Below are positions 35,661 to 47,545 of a stretch of DNA of 64,000 bases, piece by piece. The translations under genes and the position numbers were made by a program. Below the pieces are notes generated by a model. The model was not told where the DNA came from, made no database searches, and saw nothing but the letters and a program-made list of their open reading frames with translations. The first letter of the stretch is position 1. The number at the start of each line of letters is the position of its first letter. This stretch comes from Tragulus kanchil (lineage: Eukaryota > Chordata > Mammalia > Artiodactyla > Tragulidae). The stretch lies in the NCBI GenBank assembly GCA_022376925.1, contig JAIOJX010000032.1:197776939-197840938 (forward strand), written 5' to 3'.

Positions 35661-36079
35661 AAAACATTATTATTATTTGGTACAATTTTATTCCTTAAAA
35701 TTGCAGGTTATGCATTTTGCCACTTTTTTTTCTCCCCTTCTTTTGCACCTCTCACAATGTTTACACCCCAAGTCCCCCTTACTCCATCAAGGGTATCTGG
35801 AAATCTCTTGTTTAGAAATTCACTAAGACTCATTCTTGATTCAAATGAAGGTGCCTTGGGACAAGACAGAACATTTGAAGTCTTTGTTAGCTAAACATAC
35901 CTCCAAAGACTAGTTTGGGTACCTGGAACGGAGAGATAAAGACACGAAGAAAGTGACTTCAGATGTTTTTCAGACAGACCCTATGAAAAAGATCATTATG
36001 AAAGATAGCACACCCTGACCTGTATCCATAGAGAACAATATTAAGAGCGTCATGAAAATTTTAATTTTTTATTGAAAAA

Positions 36080-36215
36080 AAATTTAATTATTTACTTAGC
36101 TGCACTGTGTCTTAGTTGCAGTATGTGGAATCCAGTTCCCTGACCAGGGATCAAACCCGGGTCGCACTACATTGGGAACACAGAGTCTTAAACACTGGGC
36201 TACCAGGAAAGTCCC
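36080..36215 (-). mobile_element. SINE2/CHR-type short SINE (minus)
   Basis: TGTCTTAGTTGCAGTATGTG, CCCTGACCAGGGATCAAACC and a head ending CTACCAGGAAAGTCCC are the reverse of the short artiodactyl tRNA-derived SINE. It is repeated at about 37211-37343 by D13. Confidence 0.8.
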
Positions 36216-36219
36216 TGAA

Positions 36220-36560
36220 AACTGTTTTTTATTGAGGTGTAAGTGACATATAACATTATATTCATTTTAGGTGTAAGTATACAGTATAGTGATTCAACAT
36301 TTGTATATATTGAGAAATGATCACAATAAGTCTATTTTTCACCGCATATGTCTACATCTAACCTTGCAAGGTGACCACTTATTCCCCATACTTAATTAAA
36401 AAATTGTTTCCCTTGTGGTAAGCACTTTTAAGATCTACTCTCTTAGCAACTTTCAAATAGGCAATGCAGGATTGTTAACCATAGTCACCATGCTATCTGT
36501 TATATCCCCATGACATTTTCTATGATTTTTTTAGCACAGTTCTTCAAATAATTCTAAGTA
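36220..36560 (-). mobile_element. L1M-type 3' UTR (minus)
   Basis: TTTTATTGAGGTGTAAGTGA, GTATATATTGAGAAATGATC, AAGATCTACTCTCTTAGCAA and CCATAGTCACCATGCTATCT fit an old L1 3' end in reverse. It is repeated at about 37347-37690. The adjoining 36595-36725 looks like another L1 3' piece in the same direction. Confidence 0.65.
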
Positions 36561-36918
36561 CATATCTCACCAATTCCTCTAATTTTTTTTAAAGTTCAAA
36601 TTGTTAATACAGTTTTTAAAGGTTACACTCCGTTTATAGTTATTATAAAATATTGACATAGTCTCCATTGTACAGTGCATCTTTCTAGCCTATCTTACAC
36701 TCAATAGTTTTATAATAGTTTTTTAAAAAACACTTAATTTATAATAGGGAACTTTTATCTTTTTACCCCCTTTTAAAAAATTTGTTTTATTAGTCTAAAT
36801 TGTGAGTTAGATATGACTTGGTGTAGAATTTATATTTTGACTATAGATGTATGAGCAAAATATACACACAGACATTTCCCTCAACAACCCTAAAATAGAG
36901 CATCCCTATGAGACTTTT

Positions 36919-36988
36919 GGGGATTCCCTGGTAGCTTAGATGGTAAAGAATCTGCCTGCAATGCAAGAGACCTGGGTTTGATCCTGGG
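36919..36988 (+). mobile_element. Bov-tA SINE truncated at a duplication junction
   Basis: It has the head GGGGATTCCCTGGTAGCTTA and GACCTGGGTTTGATCCTGGG, then ends abruptly at the D13 junction. The full element is at 38048. Confidence 0.88.
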
Positions 36989-38047
36989 GGGGACAAGACA
37001 GAACATTTGAAGTCTTTGTTAGCTAAACATACCTCCAAAGACTAGTTTGGGTACCTGGACGGAGAGATAAAGACACGAAAGTGACTTCAGATGTTTTTCA
37101 GACAGACCCTATGAAAAAGATCATTATGAAAGATAGCACACCCTGACCTGTATCCATAGAGAACAATATTAAGAGCGTCATGAAAATTTTAATTTTTTAT
37201 TGAAAAAAAATTTAATTATTTACTTAGCTGCACTGTGTCTTAGTTGCAGTATGTGGAATCCAGTTCCCTGACCAGGGATCAAACCCGGGTCGCACTACAT
37301 TGGGAACACAGAGTCTTAAACACTGGGCTACCAGGAAAGTCCCTGAAAACTGTTTTTTATTGAGGTGTAAGTGACATATAACATTATATTCATTTTAGGT
37401 GTAAGTATACAGTATAGTGATTCAACATTTGTATATATTGAGAAATGATCACAATAAGTCTATTTTTCACCGCATATGTCTACATCTAACCTTGCAAGGT
37501 GACCACTTATTCCCCATACTTAATTAAAAAATTGTTTCCCTTGTGGTAAGCACTTTTAAGATCTACTCTCTTAGCAACTTTCAAATAGGCAATGCAGGAT
37601 TGTTAACCATAGTCACCATGCTATCTGTTATATCCCCATGACATTTTCTATGATTTTTTTTTAGCACAGTTCTTCAAATAATTCTAAGTACATATCTCAC
37701 CAATTCCTCTAATTTTTTTTAAAGTTCAAATTGTTAATACAGTTTTTAAAGGTTACACTCCGTTTATAGTTATTATAAAATATTGACATAGTCTCCATTG
37801 TACAGTGCATCTTTCTAGCCTATCTTACACTCAATAGTTTTATAATAGTTTTTAAAAAGCACTTAATTTATAATAGGAAACTTTTATCTTTTTACCCCCT
37901 TTTAAAAAATTTGTTTTATTAGTCTAAATTGTGAGTTAGATATGACTTGGTGTAGAATTTATATTTTGACTATAGATGTATGAGCAAAATATACACACAG
38001 ACATTTCCCTCAACAACCCTAAAATAGAGCATCCCTATGAGACTTTT

Positions 38048-38183
38048 GGGGATTCCCTGGTAGCTTAGATGGTAAAGAATCTGCCTGCAATGCAAGAGAC
38101 CTGGGTTTGATCCCTGGGTCAGGAAGATCCCCTGGAGAAAGGAATGGCTACCTACTCCAATATTCTTGTCTGAAGAATTCCCT
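38048..38183 (+). mobile_element. Bov-tA SINE, 3' truncated
   Basis: It runs from GGGGATTCCCTGGTAGCTTA through TTTGATCCCTGGGTCAGGAA to ACTCCAATATTCTTGTCTGA. It lacks the usual tail. Confidence 0.88.
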
Positions 38184-39054
38184 AAGTTGAAATGACATAA
38201 ACCAAAGAAACAGTTACATGCCCACCCTTTCTTTTTTTTACAAAAGCAAAATCCTATTCATATTTCTTCTGGTCTTTTGTAAAAGCAGAGTTACAAGGAA
38301 CAAACTTTCCAAAAGTGAATGATATTTGTATATGTGAAATTGGGATGCAAGGTGGAAGAAAGAAAGTACAAGAAATATTGAGGAAGTAATTCTCTAGGAC
38401 AATATTTTGAACATCACAACTCAAATATGTGGGGAGATAATAACAAAGTTCTCATTACTTCTAAGTTGAACAACAACCAGAAAAAATCCTATAGTTCATT
38501 GGAATATGTAACACATGTACTCAACTCAGTGGATTGAGACCTTGCAAAGTGACCAGTTACCAAAGAGAGATGTTATTAGGAAGAAAAAAAAAAAAAAGGT
38601 CGATGGAGAAGGTGTTCATATCTAGTTGCCTTGGTGAGAATGTCAGTCACAGTCTAAAGAGATTCCAAAGGTAATGTGATAATATGGCATGTCTACTCAA
38701 GGGCAACCAGTGGAAATGTTCTGAATCAAAAATAACTCAGTGTCTGAGAATTTTGAGAGGACATCCAGTACATCTGCATCTGGAGTAACTGGGAGGGAGG
38801 GATGCATTAGTCTGTTTCAAGATTTCAAGAGATTAAATTTAGTATGTTATAAATTTGTTGTTGGAAATGTTAAGTCTCATTAGGAATTGAATTTCACTGA
38901 AATAAAGACTTCAGGGAAAGCTGATATTTGACAGCAATCAGTTAAATTCAATTATAGATGATTTTTTTATAACTGTTTTTGGAGTCATTGTGTAAATCAG
39001 CTGTAAAATTAAGTTACATACAGGTGATCATGCTGTCACACTCTGGTTATCAGG
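38119..39054. other. Unique non-coding stretch
   Basis: After the end of the Bov SINE it is AT-rich, with an A run at about 38584-38598. No gene or named repeat seen. Confidence 0.6.
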
Positions 39055-39940
39055 AACAGTCATGAATTTAAAAAATGGTATATTGGATATTTGCCATTTC
39101 AGTAAATACCATTGTAAGAGCAGAGACAACTGAATGATTCCTGAGCTTCTTTTTTGCTTGCACTCAATAAAAGGTATAATAAAACTTTATCCCAAGAAAG
39201 CAACTTGTGACTCCTTGCTCCATTACAACAGATTCTGACCCAAATATTCATTTTTGCAGTTAAGAAATGAAGACACAATGACAAACAGAATTATTTGAAC
39301 TACTGCCCTTTGGAAACCACATGTGTTCATTCTACAATATGATGGAAGAAGCTAGGAATGAAGGGGGTTTTTTTTGTTGTTTTTTTTCTGAAAAAGAGCC
39401 CATAGCTTCAACTTTACAAAGAAAACTTTGTAAAGAAGAAAAATGAAACAAATCATATTGGGAAGGGAAAATATTGTTAATCTGAGTAGGAAGGACAAAG
39501 GAAAAGGCAGCCATGGATGCATTTCTTTGAAGGTGCTTGATTTGAAAGACAAGGTAGGAGTTCAAATATGGATCCTGAGTTTTCTTTCTGGCAGTGACAG
39601 ATTAGTCATGCCATTCAACCTAAAACAGAACCGTGCTGTTCTTTATAACCAGTGGGTGGAGAGTAGATAGCCTCCCTCAGCCTTTTAGAAAAGCCATGGC
39701 AAGCAGTGCAAGGGAGAGACAAGTCTCCAGGGAAAGGAGTTATAAGAAGCTACTCCCCACTGTCACTTTGGGTCACTGGAAATACACGTGCATGCCCAGG
39801 ACGTGCAGAGATGCTTTGGGGAAGTTGGAGACATTAACCTTGGGTGCTGCTGAGTCCAGAACACGTCAAAGGTAAGGGGAAGTGAGAGAACCAGAAGCCA
39901 GTCAGAGTGAAGAGAATGTGTGAACTGAGAGAGAGAGGGA

Positions 39941-40060
39941 TATATAAAGACTAAGGGTTTGAGGTTCCTCTCTCTCTCCACTGTCTCTGTTCTAGTCAAC
40001 ACCTGCCAGTCTGGGCAGGTATTTCTACAAGTCCAAGAGGACAAGAGAAGACTGGTGAGT
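39941..40060 (+). promoter_or_regulatory. Candidate TATA promoter with non-coding first exon, copy 1
   Basis: TATATAAAG lies at 39941-39949. A start would be expected about 30 bp downstream, in the pyrimidine-rich CTCTCTCTCC near 39970. A strong splice donor, ACTG followed by GTGAGT, lies at 40051-40060. An alternative reading is an internal exon of 59 nt (39996-40054) between the acceptor-like CTGTTCTAG and the same donor. The frames on either strand are not convincing as protein. This is inference from motifs only; both motif sets can occur by chance. Confidence 0.25.
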
Positions 40061-41083
40061 CTAAGATCAGCTAGATTATGTTTTCTTGCATATGTTTTGT
40101 TGCTCTGCATTTGGTCTGCAAGAATGGTTACATTTGAATCCCTAGGACCAGTCTTCCCAAAGTGTTCTACTAGTTTTCTGAACCTGCTTAAAAGGATAAC
40201 AGTCATGAATTTAAAAAATGGTATATTGGATATTTGCCATTTCAGTAAATACCATTGTAAGAGCAGAGACAACTGAATGATTCCTGAGCTTCTTTTTTGC
40301 TTGCACTCAATAAAAGGTATAATAAAACTTTATCCCAAGAAAGCAACTTGTGACTCCTTGCTCCATTACAACAGATTCTGACCCAAATATTCATTTTTGC
40401 AGTTAAGAAATGAAGACACAATGACAAACAGAATTATTTGAACTACTGCCCTTTGGAAACCACATGTGTTCATTCTACAATATGATGGAAGAAGCTAGGA
40501 ATGAAGGGGGTTTTTTTTGTTGTTTTTTTTCTGAAAAAGAGCCCATAGCTTCAACTTTACAAAGAAAACTTTGTAAAGAAGAAAAATGAAACAAATCATA
40601 TTGGGAAGGGAAAATATTGTTAATCTGAGTAGGAAGGACAAAGGAAAAGGCAGCCATGGATGCATTTCTTTGAAGGTGCTTGATTTGAAAGACAAGGTAG
40701 GAGTTCAAATATGGATCCTGAGTTTTCTTTCTGGCAGTGACAGATTAGTCATGCCATTCAACCTAAAACAGAACCGTGCTGTTCTTTATAACCAGTGGGT
40801 GGAGAGTAGATAGCCTCCCTCAGCCTTTTAGAAAAGCCATGGCAAGCAGTGCAAGGGAGAGACAAGTCTCCAGGGAAAGGAGTTATAAGAAGCTACTCCC
40901 CACTGTCACTTTGGGTCACTGGAAATACACGTGCATGCCCAGGACGTGCAGAGATGCTTTGGGGAAGTTGGAGACATTAACCTTGGGTGCTGCTGAGTCC
41001 AGAACACGTCAAAGGTAAGGGGAAGTGAGAGAACCAGAAGCCAGTCAGAGTGAAGAGAATGTGTGAACTGAGAGAGAGAGGGA

Positions 41084-41203
41084 TATATAAAGACTAAGGG
41101 TTTGAGGTTCCTCTCTCTCTCCACTGTCTCTGTTCTAGTCAACACCTGCCAGTCTGGGCAGGTATTTCTACAAGTCCAAGAGGACAAGAGAAGACTGGTG
41201 AGT
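41084..41203 (+). promoter_or_regulatory. Candidate TATA promoter and first exon, duplicated copy
   Basis: This is the same segment as 39941-40060, repeated by D14 with TATA, pyrimidine tract and GTGAGT donor unchanged. Confidence 0.25.
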
Positions 41204-41796
41204 CTAAGATCAGCTAGATTATGTTTTCTTGCATATGTTTTGTTGCTCTGCATTTGGTCTGCAAGAATGGTTACATTTGAATCCCTAGGACCAGTCTTCC
41301 CAAAGTGTTCTACTAGTTTACTCTGAACCTGCTTAAAAGGAGTTGACCATTGACATGTGAGTTCACAAATAAACATTCAAGAAATGAGTAGAATACATGG
41401 CCGTCATTGCTTCCTCTCATTTTCTCTGCATAGGCAGAGGCTGGGATGACACTCAGGCCTCTCTGTGGCCTATTTGACAGGTACACTGTGATACCACATG
41501 AAACTGCATTTAGAAGAAAGGCATGCTACAGTTTGGTTATAAGGTGGCAGACTTTGAATATATTGCTGCAGAATTCTTCTTTAGGAACTGCTTTCTTGTA
41601 AGTATCAGAAAGTAGGAATATTAGTCTGAAGAAGAAATGCCAATTTCTTTTTTTTTTTATAATTGCTTAAGATAGTTTTACTCTAATATGCATTTTTTTA
41701 TTTATACAATGAACAAATGTTTTGACGTGATGAAAGGAGTTTATAATATGGAATTTCAGGCATCAGCCATAAGACAAGGGGTAGGGGACTTTTTTA

Positions 41797-41985
41797 CGTT
41801 AATTTTTATTGGAGTATAATTGTTTTCCAGTGTTGTGTTATTTTCTGCTGTACTAAGTGAATGGATAATACATATAGCTTCTCTTTTTCAGATTTCTTTC
41901 CCATTTAGGTCACCACAGAGCACTGAGTGGAGGTCCCTGTGCTATACAGTAGGTTCTCATTAGTTATTTTGCACAAAGTAGTATA
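41797..41985 (-). mobile_element. Artiodactyl L1 3' UTR fragment (minus)
   Basis: TTAATTTTTATTGGAGTATA, CCAGTGTTGTGTTATTTTCT and GTGCTATACAGTAGGTTCTC are the reverse of a ruminant L1 3' end. Confidence 0.75.
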
Positions 41986-42005
41986 CATACACACACACAC
42001 ACACA
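41986..42005. repeat. CA microsatellite
   Basis: An uninterrupted AC/CA dinucleotide run directly beside the L1 fragment. Confidence 0.9.
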
Positions 42006-43375
42006 GGTATGTCAATCTCTCCAGTTCATAATTGCCCAACCTTCCAATTCATTCCACACAGAAATTCCAACTTCTGAAAGACCTATGTCCCAGTTGTGAG
42101 CATTTTTTTTAATGACTGGAGACCCTTTTGGAGTGATGCTTTGGTTATGCAATGAGGCTAAACATACCAGTGGATGAAGTATAAAAGTGATATTCAATGA
42201 CCAGTTCATGCATTTTTGTTTCCATGACATTTGCTCAGAGATTTCTAACCCATTTTGTTATATATTGTTTTTTCTTAAAAGTCAGGGGAGTGGAGGAGAA
42301 TCTCCTATGACATTCTTTGCTAATCCCAGTATTAACCTAGCGATTTTACTTTGAGACTCCAATGTGAGTTAGATGACCCTCATTAGTAATCTATCCAATA
42401 AAAATAGTCTAATATATGTATTGTTCATGTTAAGGACTAAGGCCATAAAATGCAATGCTTTGCTTTCAGTTGTTTTAAAATAAAGATCAAAAGGAATTGA
42501 TGGATGGTTTCCAATAGAATAGTATTACCTGAGCTGATGAATCAAGGTTTTCTATAGATTTTACCGTCTATGCCACAATGAATCTAATTCCTAATTTATT
42601 TACCTGTATATAAAAGTGAATGTAGCTCACTTAATACTAACAGGTGGTAGGGGTCTAGGTAAAGGGAAAATTAGTCATTCTTTTTCTTATCATCTCATAA
42701 TTCCTTAATCACATGATTAAAGATGATCACTGAGGAAAAAAATGCAAAGGAATGTTAACAATAACAGTCCTGCTGAATCTAGGGTACAAGCCTAATGTAC
42801 TCCTTGTTTTCCGCTACGGGAACTTGACACTCTCAGATGTTACTTCCAGAAAACTCTGGCAGAGCCAGTTTATTAACTGTATCACCCAGGGAGACGGTAA
42901 CTAAAGAATGGCATATGGGTGACGCTGTATGGTGACATGTAGGTCATTGTTGAGATTCTAACTTGTATTTGTGGGGGACAGTTCATACGTGTTGAACAAA
43001 CTATTAGTAGTTTGTTATTATTACAAATGTCCCCTTATCTGATTTGCTTTTGGCCATTAAGGAGGAGCAGGAGGGCTCCACTAGAAAATGTTTCTTAAAT
43101 ATCATCTGCATGGACTTTGCTTTGTTTTAAAGCTTCTCAATGCACTTTTTCATGATGCATTAATCCCTAACCACCTTAATTCAGTTTAGAAGCAGCCAGG
43201 AAATAAATCCTAAATAGTAAAATTTTAAAATTTACCTAATGTGTAGATCTTTATAAACACATGTGTATATATGTGTTCATATGTATGTATATGAACAAAT
43301 ACATTTGTAGGTGGCTTTATATTGTTAATGATGCTTTCCTTACAGAATACACACATAGATATACACGCCTATGTA

Positions 43376-43500
43376 TGTGCTCAATTGCTAGGTCACGTCC
43401 GACTACTTGCCACCCAATGGACTGTAGCCCACCAGGCTCCTCTCTCCATGGGTTTTTCCAGGCAGGAATACTGGAATGGGTAGCCATTCCATTCACCAGG
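43376..43500 (-). mobile_element. BOV-A2 SINE, truncated (minus)
   Basis: CAATTGCTAGGTCACGTCCG, CAATGGACTGTAGCCCACCA and CAGGCAGGAATACTGGAATG are the tail half of a Bov SINE in reverse. The head half is missing and the element stops next to the microsatellite. Confidence 0.85.
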
Positions 43501-43506
43501 CATACA

Positions 43507-43508
43507 TA

Positions 43509-43561
<53 letters not shown>
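43507..43561. repeat. Compound TG/TA microsatellite
   Basis: A short TG run is followed by a long pure TA run at 43521-43561. Confidence 0.95.
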
Positions 43562-43563
<2 letters not shown>

Positions 43564-45061
43564 TACTGTGTATTTTGTAATAAAGATTTTTATTTTGCAA
43601 GACAGTTCTTATAGATGATCACTTACTGAACTTCATAATTACCCTGAACAAAGGTTAAATGACCTTCCCAAATTCACATTTCATAAGTACGAAAGCCAGG
43701 GCTAGCAAGGAAATTTCCTGATTGCTGGCCAGGAGTTCTTTCCACTATAACAGCTGTCACTGGTGATTGGGAAGCTGAGGGGAAGAAACTGATTTAATGT
43801 CTCTGAAGCTGAGAGTTATTGATAGTGACTGAACTATTATCAATACAGTTATTTTCCAAAGCCAGTTGATCTAAGATGGTCCTGCCTGTGAATGAGTTAC
43901 GTAAATGGCCATGTATGGTAACTCTGATGTGTTCTCTCTATATTATGCTATATTCCACTGTCACCTGGTGGTCTAATTCTTTTATGTTAACTATCTCTTT
44001 ATTAACTTTATTTTTGACAATCTCACAGCTGCTACTCATTGCACTAGTAATTAAAATACTGATGCAAGATACCCTGTTACTGAAGGTATACAAACTAGAA
44101 TCTTAAATCATACAATAAAATTCTATTTCCAATACTGTCCTTTTTTCTACAAATTTTTCAATGGAAATCAGAGATTATAGTATACAAAATTGACATTTAT
44201 TTCAGGATTAAAATTTGCTTAACCTTTTTTTTTTCAGACATTCTCTCTGGAGACACTCATTCCTTTATCTAATTTATGGTTAAGCTTCATAGAGACAGGG
44301 CACATCGAAAGGTTTTTAGTTCATTCAACTGGCATTCGCTGGCAGGATTAGTCAGAGAAATGGGAAACTGCTGCTTTATTACAAACAACAGCATATCTAT
44401 AGTCAAAACCAACCAAATTGACAAATAAATATTCTCCCTTAGAACTCAAAATACTCTTACCAAATCTGGAGCGATGGAAACGTCCTTGTAGTAACCTTGG
44501 TAGGATAGTAAGTATTCACAAAGGTCAGCCTGACACTTCAGACTTTTGTATTTAAAAAAATTGTTAAGTCCTAAGGGTAATTTTCACAAGCGAAACATTT
44601 TTTTTCTTATAAAACAAAGTAAAACCGTGCATTTCATGGGATAGAGGTTAAGATGTTCTAACCCTCCCCCAAGTCCAGATATTTTTTTTAAAGCAAACAA
44701 AACCCAAATATAGTGGCTTACGTAGATAGAAATGTATTTCTCACATTACAGTCCTGAGGTCCAGGTGGTGAAGGTCATTAAAAGACGCAGGTCTCTTCCT
44801 TTCTGCAGCTTTATCGTTCCCTGATGTGCTCATCAGCACACCAGAAGTTGAGCTTCTACCACATTTGTGCTACAGCCCATAGAGGAAGAGAACAGGAGAG
44901 AATCCAGGGCAAGTGTCTTTAAGGAGATGACCCAGAAATGAAAGATATCCGTCTACTCCTCTCTCATTGCCTGGAACTTTAGCACATGAACTAACTTAGC
45001 TTCAAGGGATGCTGGGAAATGTAGTTTGTAGCTGGGAGACCATGTTTTTAAAAGATAGGGT

Positions 45062-45350
45062 GGGGCTTTCCTGGTGGTCCAGTGGGTAAAGAGTTTGCCT
45101 TGCAGTGCAAGGGACACTGGTTTGATCCCTAGCCCAGGAAGATCCCATGTGCCATGGAATGGCTGGGCCGGTGTGTTCAATTACAAGCTAGTGCTCTGGA
45201 ACACGTGTGCCCAGAGCGGGTGCTCTGCAATGAGAGAGGCCACAGCAATGGGAGGCCCACACAGGCTGAAGAATAACGATGGATGAAAATAAATAAATAA
45301 ACAAACAAAAAAACAATGAAAGAGGCCAAAATTAAAAAAAAAAAAAAAAA
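45062..45350 (+). mobile_element. CHR/SINE2-type SINE, second tail type
   Basis: It starts GGGCTTTCCTGGTGGTCCAG and carries TGGTTTGATCCC (degraded B box), GTGCTCTGCAATGAGAGAGG and ATGGATGAAAATAAATAAAT. It ends AAAGAGGCCAAAATT plus a long A run. Possible short flanking repeat AGGGTGG (45057-45063 and 45350-45356). The tail matches 22045-22372 and not the 30445 type. Confidence 0.9.
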
Positions 45351-45911
45351 GGGTGGAGGAAAAAAAGTGGAGGGATGGATTCATCTATGAAAAGAAGGTG
45401 GAGAAGAAAAGATACTGGAGAACATCTACCAGTATCTGTCATATTCACAGTATACAAATTAAAATGCACTTATTCAAGCAGAAATCATATACACAGGGAA
45501 CCATCAAAGGCATTCAAATAATTAAAAAATGAATAAATGCTGGTGGATACTTGTATTATTTAAAAGTAGTAATTCTCAAGTTTTCTCAGTGTAGTACAAC
45601 TTCTTTGGAGTAAAAGCTACGCAGGTCACTACACTTTGAACAAAGATTTAACTGTGTACATGGCTATGTTTCTAATGATAAGATATGAAGGTAGCTTCTA
45701 GGTTTTCTCAACAAGTAATATAAGTATATTAGAGAGGCGTGCCATTTTTTGAACATTATTGAAAAATGAACTAAGATAACTTCAAATAATGGAAGCTTAC
45801 CATTTTCAATTTAATGTAAAACATGCATGATTCTCTTTTGTGTATGTGTCTGAGTGTGAATGTAAATATTTACTAAAGTGAGGTAGTTTTCTATCTACTT
45901 CCTGAAACCAG

Positions 45912-46120
45912 ATGATAGCTGAATTCATTTATACCTTCATTCAACGCACTTTTATTCAGCAGCAATTATGTGCCAGTGATGGCATCAGACTCTGCATAAG
46001 ATTTCAGATTTTAATCTTCCCAACAAGCCAGAGAGGTAGAACAGATTTTCCCTATTTTACATGTGAGGAAACTGAGTGTAAGGAGTCTAGATAATATGCT
46101 CAAGGTCACATCATCAAGCC
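45912..46120 (-). mobile_element. MIR (minus)
   Basis: CAATTATGTGCCAGTGATGG, then ATTTTACATGTGAGGAAACT, then GCTCAAGGTCACATCATCAA is a clear MIR in reverse. It is repeated at about 46982-47186 by D15. Confidence 0.7.
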
Positions 46121-46159
46121 TCATTTAAAACCCTGTCTCATGGTTCACTCTACAATACT

Positions 46160-46345
46160 TCTATCAATTTCCTTCATTCAGCAAACATGTATCAAGCATC
46201 TTCTCTGTCCATGCAATATGCTCAAGGTTTTTATGTTTTGCTCCTATTTAATCTCATGACAATCCCATAAAGTAGATGTTATTTTTCCACTCATGGATGA
46301 TACAACTCTAGTTCAGAAAGGCAAAAATACCCTAATTGCAGAAAA
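46160..46345 (-). mobile_element. Probable MIR, second fragment (minus)
   Basis: TTCATTCAGCAAACATGTAT, then TTTAATCTCATGACAATCCC, then AGTAGATGTTATTTTTCCAC fit a second MIR-like element in reverse. It is repeated at about 47230-47413. Confidence 0.6.
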
Positions 46346-47545
46346 GTGGGTAGGACAGGATTTATGCCTAGAATGCTCTTTCTACCTAGAACCTACCATT
46401 GCTCCTATTTTATGAAGTTGTTAAAGTCCCTGAAGCTTAGACACGATGCAGATCTGGCTTACCCTCCTATTCTCTGTACCATTGATACAAAAGGTTACAA
46501 ATCTACCAGTATCTGTCATATTCAGTATACAAATTAAAATGCAAAGCAGAAATCATATACACAGGGAACCATCAAAGGCATTCAAATAATTAAAAAATGA
46601 ATAAATGCTGGTGGATACTTGTATTATTTAAAAGTAGTAATTCTCAAGTTTTCTCAGTGTAGTACAACTTCTTTGGAGTAAAAGCTACATGAGTCACTAC
46701 ACTTTGAACAAAGATTTAACTGTGTACATGGCTATGTTTCTAATGATAAGATATGAAGGTAGCTTCTAGGTTTTCTCAACAAGTAATATAAGTATATTAG
46801 AGAGGCGTGCCATTTTTTGAACATTATTGAAAAATGAACTAAGATAACTTCAAATAATGGAAGCTTACCATTTTCAATTTAATGTAAAACATGCATGATT
46901 CTCTTTTGTGTATGTGTCTGAGTGTGAATGTAAATATTTACTAAAGTGAGGTAGTTTTCTATCTACTTCCTGAAACCAGATGATAGCTGAATTCATTTAT
47001 ACCTTCATTCAACGCACTTTTATTCAGCAGCAATTATGTGCCAGTGATGGCATCAGACTCTGCATAAGATTTCAGATTTTAATCTTCCCAACAAGCCAGA
47101 GAGGTAGAACAGATTTTCCTATTTTACATGTGAGGAAACTCAGTGTAAGGAGTCTAGATAATATGCTCAAGGTCACATCATCAAGCCTCATTTAAAACCC
47201 TGTCTCATGGTTCACTCTACAATACTTCTATCAATTTCCTTCATTCAGCAAACATGTATCAAGCATCTTCTCTGTCCATGCAATATGCTCAAGGTTTTTA
47301 TGTTTTGCTCCTATTTAATCTCATGACAATCCCATAAAGTAGATGTTATTTTTCCACTCATGGATGATACAACTCTAGTTCAGAAAGGCAAAAATACCCT
47401 AATTGCAGAAAAGTGGGTAGGACAGGATTTATGCCTAGAATGCTCTTTCTACCTAGAACCTACCATTGCTCCTATTTTATGAAGTTGTTAAAGTCCCTGA
47501 AGCTTAGACACGATGCAGATCTGGCTTACCCTCCTATTCTCTGTA

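Larger units (their letters stand above)
32324..35857. other. Unique stretch with mixed old repeats
   Basis: 32324-33580 holds no gene or named repeat that I can support. 33580-33885 resembles a widespread old mammalian repeat (TTTCCTGTTGTTGCTG, ACAAACTGGTGGCTTAAAGC, CATTCCTTGGCTTATGGCC) whose class I do not assign. L1, Bov, MER20 and MIR pieces follow and are listed separately. Confidence 0.55.
35858..38118. repeat. Direct tandem duplication D13 (about 1.13 kb x 2)
   Basis: Copy 1 is 35858-36988 and copy 2 is 36990-38118, offset about 1132. Copy 1 ends inside a Bov SINE at GATCCTGGG. Differences are small indels (GGAACGGAG versus GGACGGAG near 35927 and 37059, AAGAAAGTG versus AAAGTG, and T and A runs near 36527 and 36722). 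Confidence 0.97.
39055..41341. repeat. Direct tandem duplication D14 (about 1.14 kb x 2)
   Basis: Copy 1 is 39055-40196 and copy 2 is 40198-41341, offset 1143. The only difference noticed is a 2 bp indel near the end (CTAGTTTTCTGAACC near 40175 versus CTAGTTTACTCTGAACC near 41318). It carries the promoter-like segment at 39941. Confidence 0.97.
41342..45423. other. Longest unique stretch, non-coding
   Basis: It contains an L1 3' end (41797-41985), a CA repeat, a truncated Bov SINE (43376-43500), a TG/TA microsatellite and a CHR/SINE2-type SINE (45062-45350). The rest, mainly 42010-43370 and 43565-45060, shows no gene or named repeat. Confidence 0.6.
45424..47545. repeat. Direct tandem duplication D15 (about 1.05 kb x 2)
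   Basis: Copy 1 is 45424-46478 and copy 2 is 46501-47545, with 22 nt of filler at 46479-46500. Copy 2 is poorer near its start: it lacks two bases in the TTCACAGTATAC context and about seven in GCACTTATTCAAGC, and reads ACATGAGTC where copy 1 reads ACGCAGGTC. Confidence 0.97.

Noticed and set aside
39763..40272. 169-codon minus-strand frame (and 156-codon duplicate at 40906-41376)
   Set aside because: No recognisable domain or motif, and the opposite strand carries the TATA/splice-donor signals. The frame is changed in the duplicate by a small indel and sequence switch at the junction without any sign of selection.
43521..43561. Origin or terminator-like AT element
   Set aside because: It is a plain TA microsatellite; no other feature supports a regulatory role.
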